Of a DNA stretch of 64,000 nucleotides, positions 28,830 through 38,038 are shown one piece after another. How positions within the stretch are numbered: the first letter of the stretch is position 1; every line of letters starts with the position of its first letter. Below the pieces are notes generated by a model. It was given only the letters and a program-made list of their open reading frames with translations. It searched no databases and was not told the origin of the DNA. The DNA lies in contig CAKZLY010000006.1 in NCBI GenBank assembly GCA_937127445.1, positions 1-64,000 of the forward strand. Direction: 5' to 3'. This DNA comes from Eximiradius sp. Its GTDB lineage: Bacteria > Bacteroidota > Ignavibacteria > Kapaibacteriales > UBA2268. A program made the position numbers and the translations under genes.

Positions 28830-29741
28830 TTATTCCTTTTGATAAGCCATAGCTTTTGGGAAATGAACCAGTTTAAATGCCTTTGAGATACCGTGCAAGG
28901 ATTCAGAATAACCAATAAACAAGTATCCACCCTTGTTTAGCGAATTATAAAGATGAGTAACTACCTGCTGTTTGGATGGCATATCAAAATAAATCAACAC
29001 ATTGCAACAGAAGATAACATCGCAATTAGTAACAGTGCGCATTTGCTGAGCATCATAGAGGTTAATATTCATAAATTTAACCATCTGTTTTATTTCATCG
29101 CTAAGGACATAGTTTGTACCTTGCTGTTTGAAATATTTTTTTAGCAAATGCGGTGGAACATTTCTGATGGAATATTCTTTATAAACTCCCTGCTGAGCTT
29201 GTTCCAGGACCGACTTATTAATATCACTCGCGAGTATCTGGAATTGCACGCGTGGATACATTGGTCTTAGCTTTTCAGCAACTATCATAGCCAAGGTGTA
29301 AGCTTCTTCACCGGTTGATGAGGCTGCACTCCAAATACGGAAGACCGGATTGAACAAATTCTGGCGGGTAGAGAGAATTTCGGGAACGATATGGGTTTCA
29401 AAGGCTTCGAATTGCTGAGGAGCACGGAAAAAATAAGTCTCGTTGATTGTAATAGCATCGAAAAGCTCATTTAGTTCGTTTCTTCCCATTGGGGAACGCA
29501 GCAAGGTTAAATAATCTTCGAATGAAGAAAGTTTGTTGGTAGAAATACGTTTTGCAATTCTTCCTTCGAGCAAATACTTTTTATTATCAGTATAGTATAT
29601 TCCACACTGATCGTATATAAAATTTCTTAACTCATTAAAAGTATTATCATTTAGTTCCATTTTCACCGGCACTGTTTTTTTTACTTCTTTACTTTCTTCT
29701 GTTGGCTTGCCAGCCCCAAACTGAAATAATCGAGCTGCCAT
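28830..29741 (-). CDS. cheR: Chemotaxis protein methyltransferase CheR
   Basis: CheR methylates glutamates of chemoreceptors using SAM. After an extra N-terminal tail of about 30 residues comes the helical CheR N-domain (about 30-90, ELRNFIYDQCGIYYTDNKKY, EGRIAKRI) and then the methyltransferase domain with IWSAASSTGEEAYTLAM (SAM motif), ILASDINKSVLEQA, CDVIFCCNVLIYFD and GYLFIGYSESL. The 303-residue length is slightly long because of the N-terminal tail. It is the first dedicated che gene of the run, 67 bases after the HEAT-repeat gene. No partner receptor or CheB is nearby. Confidence 0.95.
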   Translation of the reverse strand: MAARLFQFGAGKPTEESKEVKKTVPVKMELNDNTFNELRNFIYDQCGIYYTDNKKYLLEGRIAKRISTNKLSSFEDYLTLLRSPMGRNELNELFDAITINETYFFRAPQQFEAFETHIVPEILSTRQNLFNPVFRIWSAASSTGEEAYTLAMIVAEKLRPMYPRVQFQILASDINKSVLEQAQQGVYKEYSIRNVPPHLLKKYFKQQGTNYVLSDEIKQMVKFMNINLYDAQQMRTVTNCDVIFCCNVLIYFDMPSKQQVVTHLYNSLNKGGYLFIGYSESLHGISKAFKLVHFPKAMAYQKE

Positions 29742-29808
29742 TTATTAAACTCATTATTTAATATATTATAACTTAATAAACAATTCATAATAAAAAAATT
29801 AAAAAATT

Positions 29809-31119
29809 CTAACCACTCAGTAAACTTTTCTCAATTCCGGCATTATGCAACAATTCTTCGATAAATTCTTTGTTATTATCATCTGATATTTCGAACAATT
29901 TTTTAATTTTGGCGCTTGATTTCTGACTATCAAGCTTAAACAATAACTCAACAACAGTTGAACATTCAATTGATTTACAAACAATCAAATTATCGAAAAT
30001 CCCATCGATTACAATATATTTGTTGTTTTCGGGAGTTTCGTCCCAGAAATAAGTCAGTAAAGATAGGAAATCTATATCACAACCAATCATTGAGCGATTA
30101 ATAATTTCATTATAGAAAGCTTTGAAAAATTCTTTAATAAGTTCAGGTGAGTTATATTTTAACAACTTTTCTAAAACAAAGCTTTGAGTATCATTATTGC
30201 CTTTGAAAATCTCATTCATTATCGATGGGATATCATCTTTAATAAACACATTTCCTAAGGCAATAAGACCTGCTGCACGTATATCATCATCATCGTCGAA
30301 AAGTGCTTTATAGGCAAGGTATCTCAAATTATCGGGCAAAACAAATTCTTCACCTAATCTAAATGATATAGCTGCAACAGTTTTTAGAATAATAATCTGA
30401 ATTGTTTCGCTAACTTCATCAATTTTTGAGAAAAGTTGGCGAGCTACTTCAATATCATCACAATTAATGGATAAAGCGTCAATAATTTCGGTTTTTAGAA
30501 AATCGTCCTTCTCGTCTGTTAGAGCAAAAATCAGGAAATCAATTGCTTTTCTAGAACCAATTTTCCCGAGTGCTTCGATAACGTTAGGCTTTTGGTCTTC
30601 TTTGGTGTTATAAATTTTAACTAATTTTTCGATAATGGATTCATCTTGGTAATTGCCAAGAGCTTCAATAGCGGCTTGCACAACATTTTCATCTGGATCA
30701 TCGAGCAACGGATATATTTTATGAGCAAGATGGCGAGTATTGATAAGTCCTAGCAAATCGCAAGCAAATTTTCTAACGTCAGGATCTGGATTATCCAGAT
30801 AGCTCGAAAGGAACTCAGCGGAGGCTTCTCCAAGGTGAGCCAGGATATCACCTGCTGTATTACGAAGTTCTACATTTTTGCTCAATATATTTGGTGCAAT
30901 AATTTCGGAAGCAAGGCGAGCAAAATCTCCTTTCAAATCACACAGGGCTCTAACTGCAACATCACGTACACCACTATCGTCATGAGTAATCAACTCGCAA
31001 AGAGATTTCACAACATCTTCGTCGAAATCATTTGTCTGGGCAATAGAAATAATGGTTTCAATAAGTAATGTTGTATCGTCCGCTTCGTTAAGCTCTTTTA
31101 TTAAGAGTGCTTTATCCAT
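29809..31119 (-). CDS. HEAT-repeat protein
   Basis: This is a 436-residue soluble protein built from about 10-12 HEAT/PBS-lyase-type repeats. Clear units include SGVRDVAVRALCDLKGDFAR, ELRNTAGDILAHLGEAS, DPDVRKFACDLLGLI, ENVVQAAIEALGNYQDESII, PNVIEALGKIGSRKAI and DDIRAAGLIALGNVF. No signal peptide or enzyme motif was seen. HEAT solenoids act as protein-binding scaffolds. It lies 84 bases after the sigma-54 regulator and 67 bases before cheR, so an adaptor role in signalling is plausible but only inferred. Confidence 0.85.
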   Translation of the reverse strand: MDKALLIKELNEADDTTLLIETIISIAQTNDFDEDVVKSLCELITHDDSGVRDVAVRALCDLKGDFARLASEIIAPNILSKNVELRNTAGDILAHLGEASAEFLSSYLDNPDPDVRKFACDLLGLINTRHLAHKIYPLLDDPDENVVQAAIEALGNYQDESIIEKLVKIYNTKEDQKPNVIEALGKIGSRKAIDFLIFALTDEKDDFLKTEIIDALSINCDDIEVARQLFSKIDEVSETIQIIILKTVAAISFRLGEEFVLPDNLRYLAYKALFDDDDDIRAAGLIALGNVFIKDDIPSIMNEIFKGNNDTQSFVLEKLLKYNSPELIKEFFKAFYNEIINRSMIGCDIDFLSLLTYFWDETPENNKYIVIDGIFDNLIVCKSIECSTVVELLFKLDSQKSSAKIKKLFEISDDNNKEFIEELLHNAGIEKSLLSG

Positions 31120-31203
31120 AGAATTACAAAAATTAATTTTGTATAATTTAATATAATTAAAATAGTTTTATTATAGATAAATATCAAGTAAAAATATTTT
31201 ATT

Positions 31204-32628
31204 TTATTCAATATTTTTTCCAGTTATATTAATGCCTAACTGTTCAATTCTGTATCGCAATTTAGCACGCGAAATTCCTAAAATTTTAGCTGCCTTTATT
31301 TGATTTCCATTGGTGATTTTCAAAGTCTGGATAATCAAATCACGAACAACATTTCCCATAGGAGCACCAGTTTTGGAAATTTGCAGGAAGTGCTGACCAT
31401 CAGCAAGTTCAATAGTTTGTTTCCCAGGAATTTGCACGCTTGTAGTTGTAGATTTGAGAAAGCTTAGAGATTCTTTTGTGATTAAATCATTAGATTCGAG
31501 AAGAACTACGCGTTCGATTACGTTGCGGAGTTCTCTTACGTTACCTTTCCAATGATAATTATTAATAATTTCAACGGCTTCTGGTGAAAAACCTTTGATA
31601 TTTTTGCCAAATTTAAGGTTGAATTCATTAACGAATGCTGTTGCAATTTTTAGGATATCAGCGCCTCGTTCGCGAAGTGGTGGCAAAAGAATACGGGCAA
31701 CATTCAAACGGTAATAGAGGTCCTCGCGGAAAGAACCTTCTTCGACTAACTTTTCTAAATCTTTATTTGTGGAAGCGATAACCCGCACATCAACGGATAT
31801 TTCTTTTGACCCACCAAGACGGTAGTATTGCCTTTCCTGCAAAACGCGAAGTAATTTCACTTGAAGTTCGAGGCTAAGTTCAGCAATTTCATCGAGCAGA
31901 ATTGTTCCGTGATGAGCCTGTTCGAATTTACCTTGCTTAATTTTTTCTGTGGCACCGGTAAAAGCACCACGTTCATAACCAAAGAGTTCATTTTCGGCAA
32001 GTTCGCGTGGGATTGCACCGCAATTAATAGTAACGAAAGGACCTTTTGCACGTGGTGAGTTTTCGTGAATAAAGCGAGCCATCAATTCTTTTCCTGTGCC
32101 TGATTCGCCAAGAATAAGGACGGTAGTATCATCGGCACGAGCGACAATTTTTGCCATTTCGATGGCTTTCAGCATTGCCTCGGACGAACCTAAAATCTCA
32201 CTTGGTTGGTCTTTTTTCAATTGTTCGGATAGAATATCAACTTGACGTCGTAAATCAAAGTTCTTCAAAGCACGTTCGACGGAAACTTCAAGTTGTTCGA
32301 GGTCGAGTGGCTTTACGATAAAATCTTCTGCCCCGAGTCTCATTGCACGAACTGCCATTTTAATATCGGAGAAGGCAGTCATAATGATTACTGGCATTGA
32401 ATAGCCTTGCTTCCGAAGTTGCTCTAAAATATCAAGTCCGTTGGCGTGCCCCAAAAAGATGTCGAGAAGAATTAAATCAGGCGAAATCATATGGAGTTCG
32501 TCAAGTGCCTGATTTGCATCTGTAAAGGTAACCACTTTTGAGTATTTGCTGGAAAGAATACCTTTTACCGTCTGATTGACTAATGGGTCGTCCTCTATTA
32601 CTACTATTGTGTAATTATTTTTGAACAT
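31204..32628 (-). CDS. NtrC-family sigma-54-dependent response regulator
   Basis: The 474-residue activator has an N-terminal receiver domain (1-120, acidic pair in VVIEDDP, phospho-Asp56 in DLILLDIFLG). The AAA+ domain (about 145-380) has Walker A GESGTGKELMA, the sigma-54 contact loop ERGAFTGATEK, Walker B GTILLDEIAEL and the R-finger region. A Fis-type helix-turn-helix ends the protein (AAKILGISRAKLRYRIEQLG). It works with sigma-54 RNA polymerase, activating genes when phosphorylated. The partner kinase is the gene directly upstream, 28 bases away. I saw no clear -24/-12 promoter in the window, so its targets are unknown. Confidence 0.94.
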   Translation of the reverse strand: MFKNNYTIVVIEDDPLVNQTVKGILSSKYSKVVTFTDANQALDELHMISPDLILLDIFLGHANGLDILEQLRKQGYSMPVIIMTAFSDIKMAVRAMRLGAEDFIVKPLDLEQLEVSVERALKNFDLRRQVDILSEQLKKDQPSEILGSSEAMLKAIEMAKIVARADDTTVLILGESGTGKELMARFIHENSPRAKGPFVTINCGAIPRELAENELFGYERGAFTGATEKIKQGKFEQAHHGTILLDEIAELSLELQVKLLRVLQERQYYRLGGSKEISVDVRVIASTNKDLEKLVEEGSFREDLYYRLNVARILLPPLRERGADILKIATAFVNEFNLKFGKNIKGFSPEAVEIINNYHWKGNVRELRNVIERVVLLESNDLITKESLSFLKSTTTSVQIPGKQTIELADGQHFLQISKTGAPMGNVVRDLIIQTLKITNGNQIKAAKILGISRAKLRYRIEQLGINITGKNIE

Positions 32629-32656
32629 TCTAAACCTTCATTTATTATTACAAAAA

Positions 32657-33760
32657 TCATTCAAATTGTTTTGGGACGGGCAGTTTAACATAAAAAGTAG
32701 TGCCCACACCAACTTTACTTTCGACATCGATAACTCCACCGTGTTGGTGCAAGATTCTTTGAGTGATAGGCAATCCGAGCCCTGTCCCGTCTGGCTTTCG
32801 AGTAAAGAATGGATTGAATATTTTTGACAAATCTTCGGGAGTGATACCGACTCCATTATCAGTAATCGAAACAACAACCATTTCACCTTCATTGTGCTTC
32901 AATCCAGCTTCGACATAAGTTTTAATAATAATATTGCCTTTTGTTTTGATTGCATCGGCAGAATTTGTGATAAGATTAACGAAAACTTGTTGCAATTGCT
33001 TTTCGTCGGCAGCAACAAGAGGCAAATCATCTTGAAGTTGCAATTCAACAGTAATTTCTTTTCGTTTAAGAACAGAAGCAACTAATTCGAGTGTAGTCGG
33101 AATAAGAGAATTTATATTTACTTCTTTAACGTCAGGAATTGTTGGACGCGAGAAATTAAGAGTAACTTCAACAATCCGGGAGATGCGTTCTACACCTTGT
33201 AAAGCAGTATTAACATAGTCGAATTCAGGTGCATTCTCGGATATATTACGTTTAAGAATTTGAAGATTTAAATTTACTGCTGCAAGCGGATTTCTTATTT
33301 CGTGAGCAACACCAGCGGAAAGTTGGCCCAAAAGAACAAGTTTGTCCGCTTGGACAAGTTTATCAGTTAGAGCGTGTTGTTCACTAACATCTCTTGCAAT
33401 TGCCTGAATTAAGTTTTTCCCGTCATATTGAACAAAGCGAGCGCTTACTTCAACCATAAGGCTTTCATCATTATTAGTCTCTAAGGAAAGTTCGCTAAGA
33501 ACCATTGGGGAGCTCGATTTCTGCAGTAATTTAAATATTCGCCGAAATTGAGGGAGAGTTGAGCCGATGAGCTCATCACGAGATATGCCAAGAAGGGTTG
33601 CGGCATATTCGTTTGCATCGAGTATGCACCAAGTTTCAGGTTGTACGATAAAAACGGCATCTGATGCATTATCGAAAAAAGATTTATACCAAGAAAGTTG
33701 TTTTTCCAAACGTTCGACTTTTGCTTTTAATGTTTCTCTTTTTTTTTCGGATTTTGCCAT
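32657..33760 (-). CDS. PAS-domain sensor histidine kinase
   Basis: This is a 367-residue cytoplasmic kinase with no transmembrane helix. A short coiled coil (1-25) precedes a PAS domain (about 25-130, FFDNASDAVFIVQPETWCIL). The HisKA helix carries phospho-His153 (GVAHEIRNPLAAVNLNLQI), and the HATPase domain has the N-box (QQVFVNLITNSADAI), DNGVGIT and GTGLGLPITQR. It resembles NtrB-type kinases and sits directly before the NtrC-type regulator, forming a two-component pair. The start lies 1 base after the stop of the PorW-like gene, so the three are almost surely one operon. The PAS ligand is unknown. Confidence 0.93.
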   Translation of the reverse strand: MAKSEKKRETLKAKVERLEKQLSWYKSFFDNASDAVFIVQPETWCILDANEYAATLLGISRDELIGSTLPQFRRIFKLLQKSSSPMVLSELSLETNNDESLMVEVSARFVQYDGKNLIQAIARDVSEQHALTDKLVQADKLVLLGQLSAGVAHEIRNPLAAVNLNLQILKRNISENAPEFDYVNTALQGVERISRIVEVTLNFSRPTIPDVKEVNINSLIPTTLELVASVLKRKEITVELQLQDDLPLVAADEKQLQQVFVNLITNSADAIKTKGNIIIKTYVEAGLKHNEGEMVVVSITDNGVGITPEDLSKIFNPFFTRKPDGTGLGLPITQRILHQHGGVIDVESKVGVGTTFYVKLPVPKQFE

Positions 33761-33761
33761 A

Positions 33762-35864
33762 TTACTTCTTTTCTTTTTTCACATTAGGATTAATGTTTGT
33801 GCTATCCTGGGTATTCTCATTTTTTTGAAAAGGGACAAGTTCCTCAGGCTTAAGGTTTTTCAATTTATTATATTCTTCTGATGGTTGTTCGATAATTGTT
33901 TCGACAGCTTTTTTCAATAAATTTTCGGGTTTAAGCATATCTTTTAAGTTTTCCTGCTTTGGCAAATTTGGGTTGAAATTGGGGTCGTGAAGTTGTATTT
34001 CCTTTTTCTGGTAGATTGTTTTTTCTCTATCGAGAAGATATTCTGGTATTGGTTCTCCACTGCGAACAGCAAGAAGATATTCAACGCTTAATTTTACATC
34101 TTTTGCATAATCAGAATTTGGATATTTTTCAATTAATATGGAATAATATTTCAAAGCACTATCTGGCATTGATTTCAAACGTTCATATATCCAGCCAATA
34201 TTATATAACGCTCTTGGAGCTAAGAATGAATTTGGATAATCGAGATATACTCTCTGAAATTGTTTTATAGCAAAATTATAATCTCCGAATTTCATTAAAT
34301 CTCTGCCAGAAGAATAAATTTCTTCGACTGTATCTTGAGCAAACGCTCGGGTGTAGCCTAAAATTTTCATTGCTTCTCTGCCGTATTCGGTTTTTGGATA
34401 TTTTTCAACAATTACTTCAAGCAAAGAATCAGATGTTCTCAGATCAGAATTTCTCCAATGGTGTGAAACGACATAGAGATAGCGAGCAGAAGTTGTATCT
34501 CTTTCGGGGGAAACAACCATTGCCAGGTTATAATAGTAAAGCGAACTATCAATGTTCTGAAGTCGAGAGTGGACGCGTCCAAGTTCAAACAGATCATTAG
34601 CTAGAATTTTGCGAGAAGTGTCTTGAAGGGTTTCGCCGCGTTTCAATCTTTCGAGAGCATCTCTTGTTTTAGTTTGATAAGAATCCCAAGCATTTAGGAT
34701 CTGATACATTTCATCAGAGAAATTATTTTGGACATTTCTCGAGGCACGACCGCGAGCGAAGTACATTCGGGCTTTTGTATAGTCATTTTTTAAATAGAAG
34801 TCTATTCCTCTCTCGTATGCGAAAGCAGAAGTAGCAGGATTGACATTATACAATGAATCAGCAGTACGCTCAAATTGAGCGATTTTTTCTTCATCATTAT
34901 GATAACGAGCGATTTGCATTCTTTGAGTATGGACAAAGACACGCCATTCACTAAATTTACCATCATTATCGAGATAGTTGAGGATTTTTTCGGCTTCATC
35001 GGTTTTCCCAAGTCGTATAAGCGAGGCTGCTCTATATAAATTAGCTTCGAAAATTCCTAAATAATCTGGTTTATATTTCAAAACGTTTGCGAATTCAATT
35101 TCAGCACGTTCGAACATACCCATACGGAAAAGAAGCGAGGCAAGTTCGAGTTGCCAGCGGGCTTTCATTTCTTGGTTGTCTGATTGAGCAACAGCCTGCA
35201 AATACGGTTTAAGAGCCGAGGGCAAATCGTTTTCGTAGAGAGCAAGTTCGGCTTCAATTCTGAAAGCATCTGAAAGAATATCGTAACGCTTTTTCTGCCA
35301 GGCAATATCAACTGTTCGGGAAAGGATGATTCGGCCGGCATAAAATTTTTGCTGAACCAATAGATTTAGGGCAAGCAGTAAATGAGCATCGGGCGAGAGC
35401 TTACCATCAGGGAATTTATCGATAAGTTCGCTGCATTTTACTTGGGAAGGTAACCACTCTTCGCGATAAAAATAAGTTTTTGCCATCAAATAAAGTACAT
35501 CTTGGATGTAATCGCTTTTTGGTTTATACGCTAATATTTTTGAACCTTTGATAAGAATCGAATCGAGCTTTGCGTTGACGGGTTGGCGTTTAAATCTATT
35601 TATAATAAATTCCTGCAAAAAATCGGGCATCCCGCTTCTACGGGGAATTTCGATATTCACAGGCTGAACCGGTATTAGAACTCGTGGTAAGATCCGCTTT
35701 TTTTCTTCTTGATATTCAAATTCTTCTTCTGATTCTTTCAGCAGGCGATTTGCGTTGTAGTATGTATTGAAATATGCAGTAAAATTATCATATCTGAAGC
35801 AAGAACTAAGCGATATGAGTAAGAAAACCAGCAATAATTGCTGAATTTTTGCTTTTGAATTCAT
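33762..35864 (-). CDS. PorW/SprE-like TPR lipoprotein (T9SS/gliding-associated)
   Basis: Starting at ATG 35864, the 700-residue protein has a lipoprotein signal ending in LISLSSC (Cys22). It then has FRYDNFTAYFNTYYNANRLL, which resembles the start of SprE/PorW lipoproteins needed for type IX secretion and gliding. From about residue 95 onwards it consists of many TPR-like repeats (PDYLGIFEANLYRAASLIRL, NFAIKQFQRVYLDYPNSFLA, DSALKYYSILIEKYPNSDYA). The C-terminus is charged and Lys-rich. This family belongs to the T9SS trans-envelope machinery, which fits the T9SS-tagged protein at 40027-43812. It leads the operon with the two-component pair. The specific PorW/SprE identity is likely but not certain. 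Confidence 0.75.
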   Translation of the reverse strand: MNSKAKIQQLLLVFLLISLSSCFRYDNFTAYFNTYYNANRLLKESEEEFEYQEEKKRILPRVLIPVQPVNIEIPRRSGMPDFLQEFIINRFKRQPVNAKLDSILIKGSKILAYKPKSDYIQDVLYLMAKTYFYREEWLPSQVKCSELIDKFPDGKLSPDAHLLLALNLLVQQKFYAGRIILSRTVDIAWQKKRYDILSDAFRIEAELALYENDLPSALKPYLQAVAQSDNQEMKARWQLELASLLFRMGMFERAEIEFANVLKYKPDYLGIFEANLYRAASLIRLGKTDEAEKILNYLDNDGKFSEWRVFVHTQRMQIARYHNDEEKIAQFERTADSLYNVNPATSAFAYERGIDFYLKNDYTKARMYFARGRASRNVQNNFSDEMYQILNAWDSYQTKTRDALERLKRGETLQDTSRKILANDLFELGRVHSRLQNIDSSLYYYNLAMVVSPERDTTSARYLYVVSHHWRNSDLRTSDSLLEVIVEKYPKTEYGREAMKILGYTRAFAQDTVEEIYSSGRDLMKFGDYNFAIKQFQRVYLDYPNSFLAPRALYNIGWIYERLKSMPDSALKYYSILIEKYPNSDYAKDVKLSVEYLLAVRSGEPIPEYLLDREKTIYQKKEIQLHDPNFNPNLPKQENLKDMLKPENLLKKAVETIIEQPSEEYNKLKNLKPEELVPFQKNENTQDSTNINPNVKKEKK

Positions 35865-36018
35865 TTTAGAATTTCTCAATAATACAAAAAGTTGTAACTA
35901 TTTTCATATTTACCAATTATTTATAGCAAAAATAACAAAATGGCGAATATTCTACAAACAAATATTTTACGTTTAATTAATTAATATATTTTATTTAATA
36001 ATTATTCGAAATTAAAGT

Positions 36019-37038
36019 TTATTTGGTATTTATTAACTCCTGTAAGTCAAAAAACACTTGTGTTGGAGTAATTTTTCTCATACAATTGAAGTGTTTTTGG
36101 GGGCAATTAGAACGCCCAATATGACTACACGGGCGGCAGTTGAGAGTAATTTGCGAAATTTTATATTGAACTCCGTATGGTGTAAAACCAAGTTCAGGGA
36201 CAGTAGAACCAAATATGGCGACAATGGGTTTTTGGAGAGCTGAGGCAATGTGCATAAGCCCGGTATCATTGGAAATAAAATAGTGGCATTCATTAATTTT
36301 TTGGATTGTATTGGGAAGCGGCAATTTCCCGGTGAAATTTTCAACATTGAGATTATATAAATTGGTGATGAGATTTGAATTATCGACTTCATTTTTATTG
36401 CCGAATAAGTAGAATTTTGCTCCGTAGTGAGAAGAGATGAGTTTCATCAGTTCGGCAAAATTCTCGGGGAGCCATTGCTTAGTAAAGTGTTGAGCACCGT
36501 GAGCAATGCCAAAAATTAATTTGTCGTTTTTTTGTTGGGGTGTATCACTATTTTGAAGAAAAATTTCTGTATTGTAATTCTTATTGACCACATTAAGTTC
36601 AGCGAGTGTCTCGAAATACCTATCGACTACGTGTTTTGGTGAGCGAATAAGTGATTTTAGATAAACAAGAGAAAGTTTATAAAGCCTGTACTTGTTATAG
36701 CTAATTTTTTTCTTGTAAAGTCCGGAAAGAAGGGACTTGCTACGCAGGTTGTTTTGCAAATCTATTGCAATGCTGTATTTTTGAGAATTGTTTGCCAGAA
36801 GGATTTCCTTTTTCAGAAAATTAATTTTGTCTTTTTGGTCAGATTTTTCGAAAACGAACAATTTATCGATAAATGGGTTGCTTTCGAGCAGGCAAGCCAT
36901 TGGTTTTGTAGTTAAATAAGTAATTTTAGTATCAGGAAGTTGCTCTTTGATAGCACGAAGAATCGGAGTGGTGAGGACCACATCGCCAATGGAACTAAAC
37001 CTCGCTATTAATATATTGTTTTTTTCAAATAATTTCAT
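36019..37038 (-). CDS. Glycosyltransferase family 9 (heptosyltransferase-like)
   Basis: The 339-residue GT-B protein begins ILIARFSSIGDVVLTTPILR, the family 9 signature for lipopolysaccharide core heptosyl transfer. The C-terminal donor domain has GIAHGAQHFTKQW, FISNDTGLMHIASALQKPIV, AIFGSTVPELGFTPYG and an unusual Cys-rich stretch (CRPCSHIGRSNCPQKHFNCM), also found in WaaF-like proteins. It probably extends the inner core of LPS. It is monocistronic and divergent from the STAS gene 74 bases away. Confidence 0.9.
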   Translation of the reverse strand: MKLFEKNNILIARFSSIGDVVLTTPILRAIKEQLPDTKITYLTTKPMACLLESNPFIDKLFVFEKSDQKDKINFLKKEILLANNSQKYSIAIDLQNNLRSKSLLSGLYKKKISYNKYRLYKLSLVYLKSLIRSPKHVVDRYFETLAELNVVNKNYNTEIFLQNSDTPQQKNDKLIFGIAHGAQHFTKQWLPENFAELMKLISSHYGAKFYLFGNKNEVDNSNLITNLYNLNVENFTGKLPLPNTIQKINECHYFISNDTGLMHIASALQKPIVAIFGSTVPELGFTPYGVQYKISQITLNCRPCSHIGRSNCPQKHFNCMRKITPTQVFFDLQELINTK

Positions 37039-37112
37039 ATATTAATAAATTGATATTTATACAAATTAATAAAAATACGAATAAGATTTAAATATAAAAT
37101 ATAGGGAAAAAA

Positions 37113-37466
37113 ATGAACTTCACGTTAGAAAACCAGAACAATATTGTGATTTTCCGTTTGAAAAATTCTAATGTTGATGGGCAAGTGGCAGCTCAGCTGA
37201 AAGCAAAGCTCTTGATTGTTGCACAACCCGATATTGAAGCATTAATCATTGATTTATCACCCGTGGAAGCAATAGATAGTTCAGGGCTTGGGGCGTTGTT
37301 ACTTGCACACAGACAGCTCAAAGATTATTCAATTCCCGTAATTCTCACGGGTGTGAAAGATTTTGTTCGGAGCTTGATGAATATCACTCGAATTGACGAG
37401 TTATTTGAATTCTACGATACAGTTGAAGAAGCACTTGAAACTTTTGTAAAAGAAGCAGAAGAATAG
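37113..37466 (+). CDS. STAS-domain anti-sigma-factor antagonist-like protein
   Basis: This 117-residue protein is a single STAS domain. The phospho-acceptor region AIDSSGLGALLLAHRQLK (about 54-71) has the Ser of the SpoIIAA type. Such proteins bind anti-sigma kinases when unphosphorylated. No kinase or PP2C phosphatase lies nearby. It starts an operon with the isochorismatase-like gene (2 bases later) and alr. Confidence 0.88.
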   Translation: MNFTLENQNNIVIFRLKNSNVDGQVAAQLKAKLLIVAQPDIEALIIDLSPVEAIDSSGLGALLLAHRQLKDYSIPVILTGVKDFVRSLMNITRIDELFEFYDTVEEALETFVKEAEE

Positions 37467-37468
37467 AA

Positions 37469-38014
37469 ATGGTTCTCACACCTGATAATTCAATTGTATT
37501 GATAATAGATATTCAATCTAAGTTGTTGCCGCATATATATCAAAATGATGAATTAATCAATAATAATGCAAGATTGATTAGTGGATTAAAGTTATTGGAA
37601 GTACCAATAATTATTACTGAGCAATACCCCAAAGGACTTGGGAAAACATCAGATAGATTGATTGAAGTGCTGGGTGATGATTACAAACCAATCGAAAAGG
37701 ATACATTTAGTTGTTTAAGTTGCGACGAAGTGTTGAATTTGCTGCGCCAATCAAGAAGAAAGAATGTAATAATCACTGGGATCGAGGCTCATATTTGCGT
37801 TATGCAAACGGTTCGAGATTTGATTGCAAATGATTTTAATCCGTTTGTAGTTGTAGATTGTGTATCGTCGCGAAAATTATTTGATAAAGAATATGGTTTG
37901 AAAAGGATGCTAAGAGAAGGTGCTTTCCCAGCAACATATGAATCGGTGCTGATGGAGATAGCAAACACTTCTAAACATCCTAATTTTAAAGAAATATCAA
38001 AAATAATAAAATAA
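37469..38014 (+). CDS. Isochorismatase-family cysteine hydrolase
   Basis: The 181-residue protein has the cysteine-hydrolase triad: Asp14 (LIIDIQSKL), Lys77 (IEKDTFSCL) and Cys110 (GIEAHICVMQTVRDL). This arrangement is that of YcaC/isochorismatase-like hydrolases. The substrate is not known; relatives act on isochorismate, nicotinamide or small amides. The gene starts 2 bases after the STAS gene and ends 24 bases before alr, so it belongs to that operon. No siderophore genes are present, so an isochorismate role is unlikely. Confidence 0.88.
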   Translation: MVLTPDNSIVLIIDIQSKLLPHIYQNDELINNNARLISGLKLLEVPIIITEQYPKGLGKTSDRLIEVLGDDYKPIEKDTFSCLSCDEVLNLLRQSRRKNVIITGIEAHICVMQTVRDLIANDFNPFVVVDCVSSRKLFDKEYGLKRMLREGAFPATYESVLMEIANTSKHPNFKEISKIIK

Positions 38015-38038
38015 AAAACGAGCATAAAGAGGGAATAA

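Noticed and set aside
35865-36018. Sigma-54 (-24/-12) promoter upstream of the PorW-like operon
   Set aside because: The 154-base gap has no GG-N10-GC element on the relevant strand.
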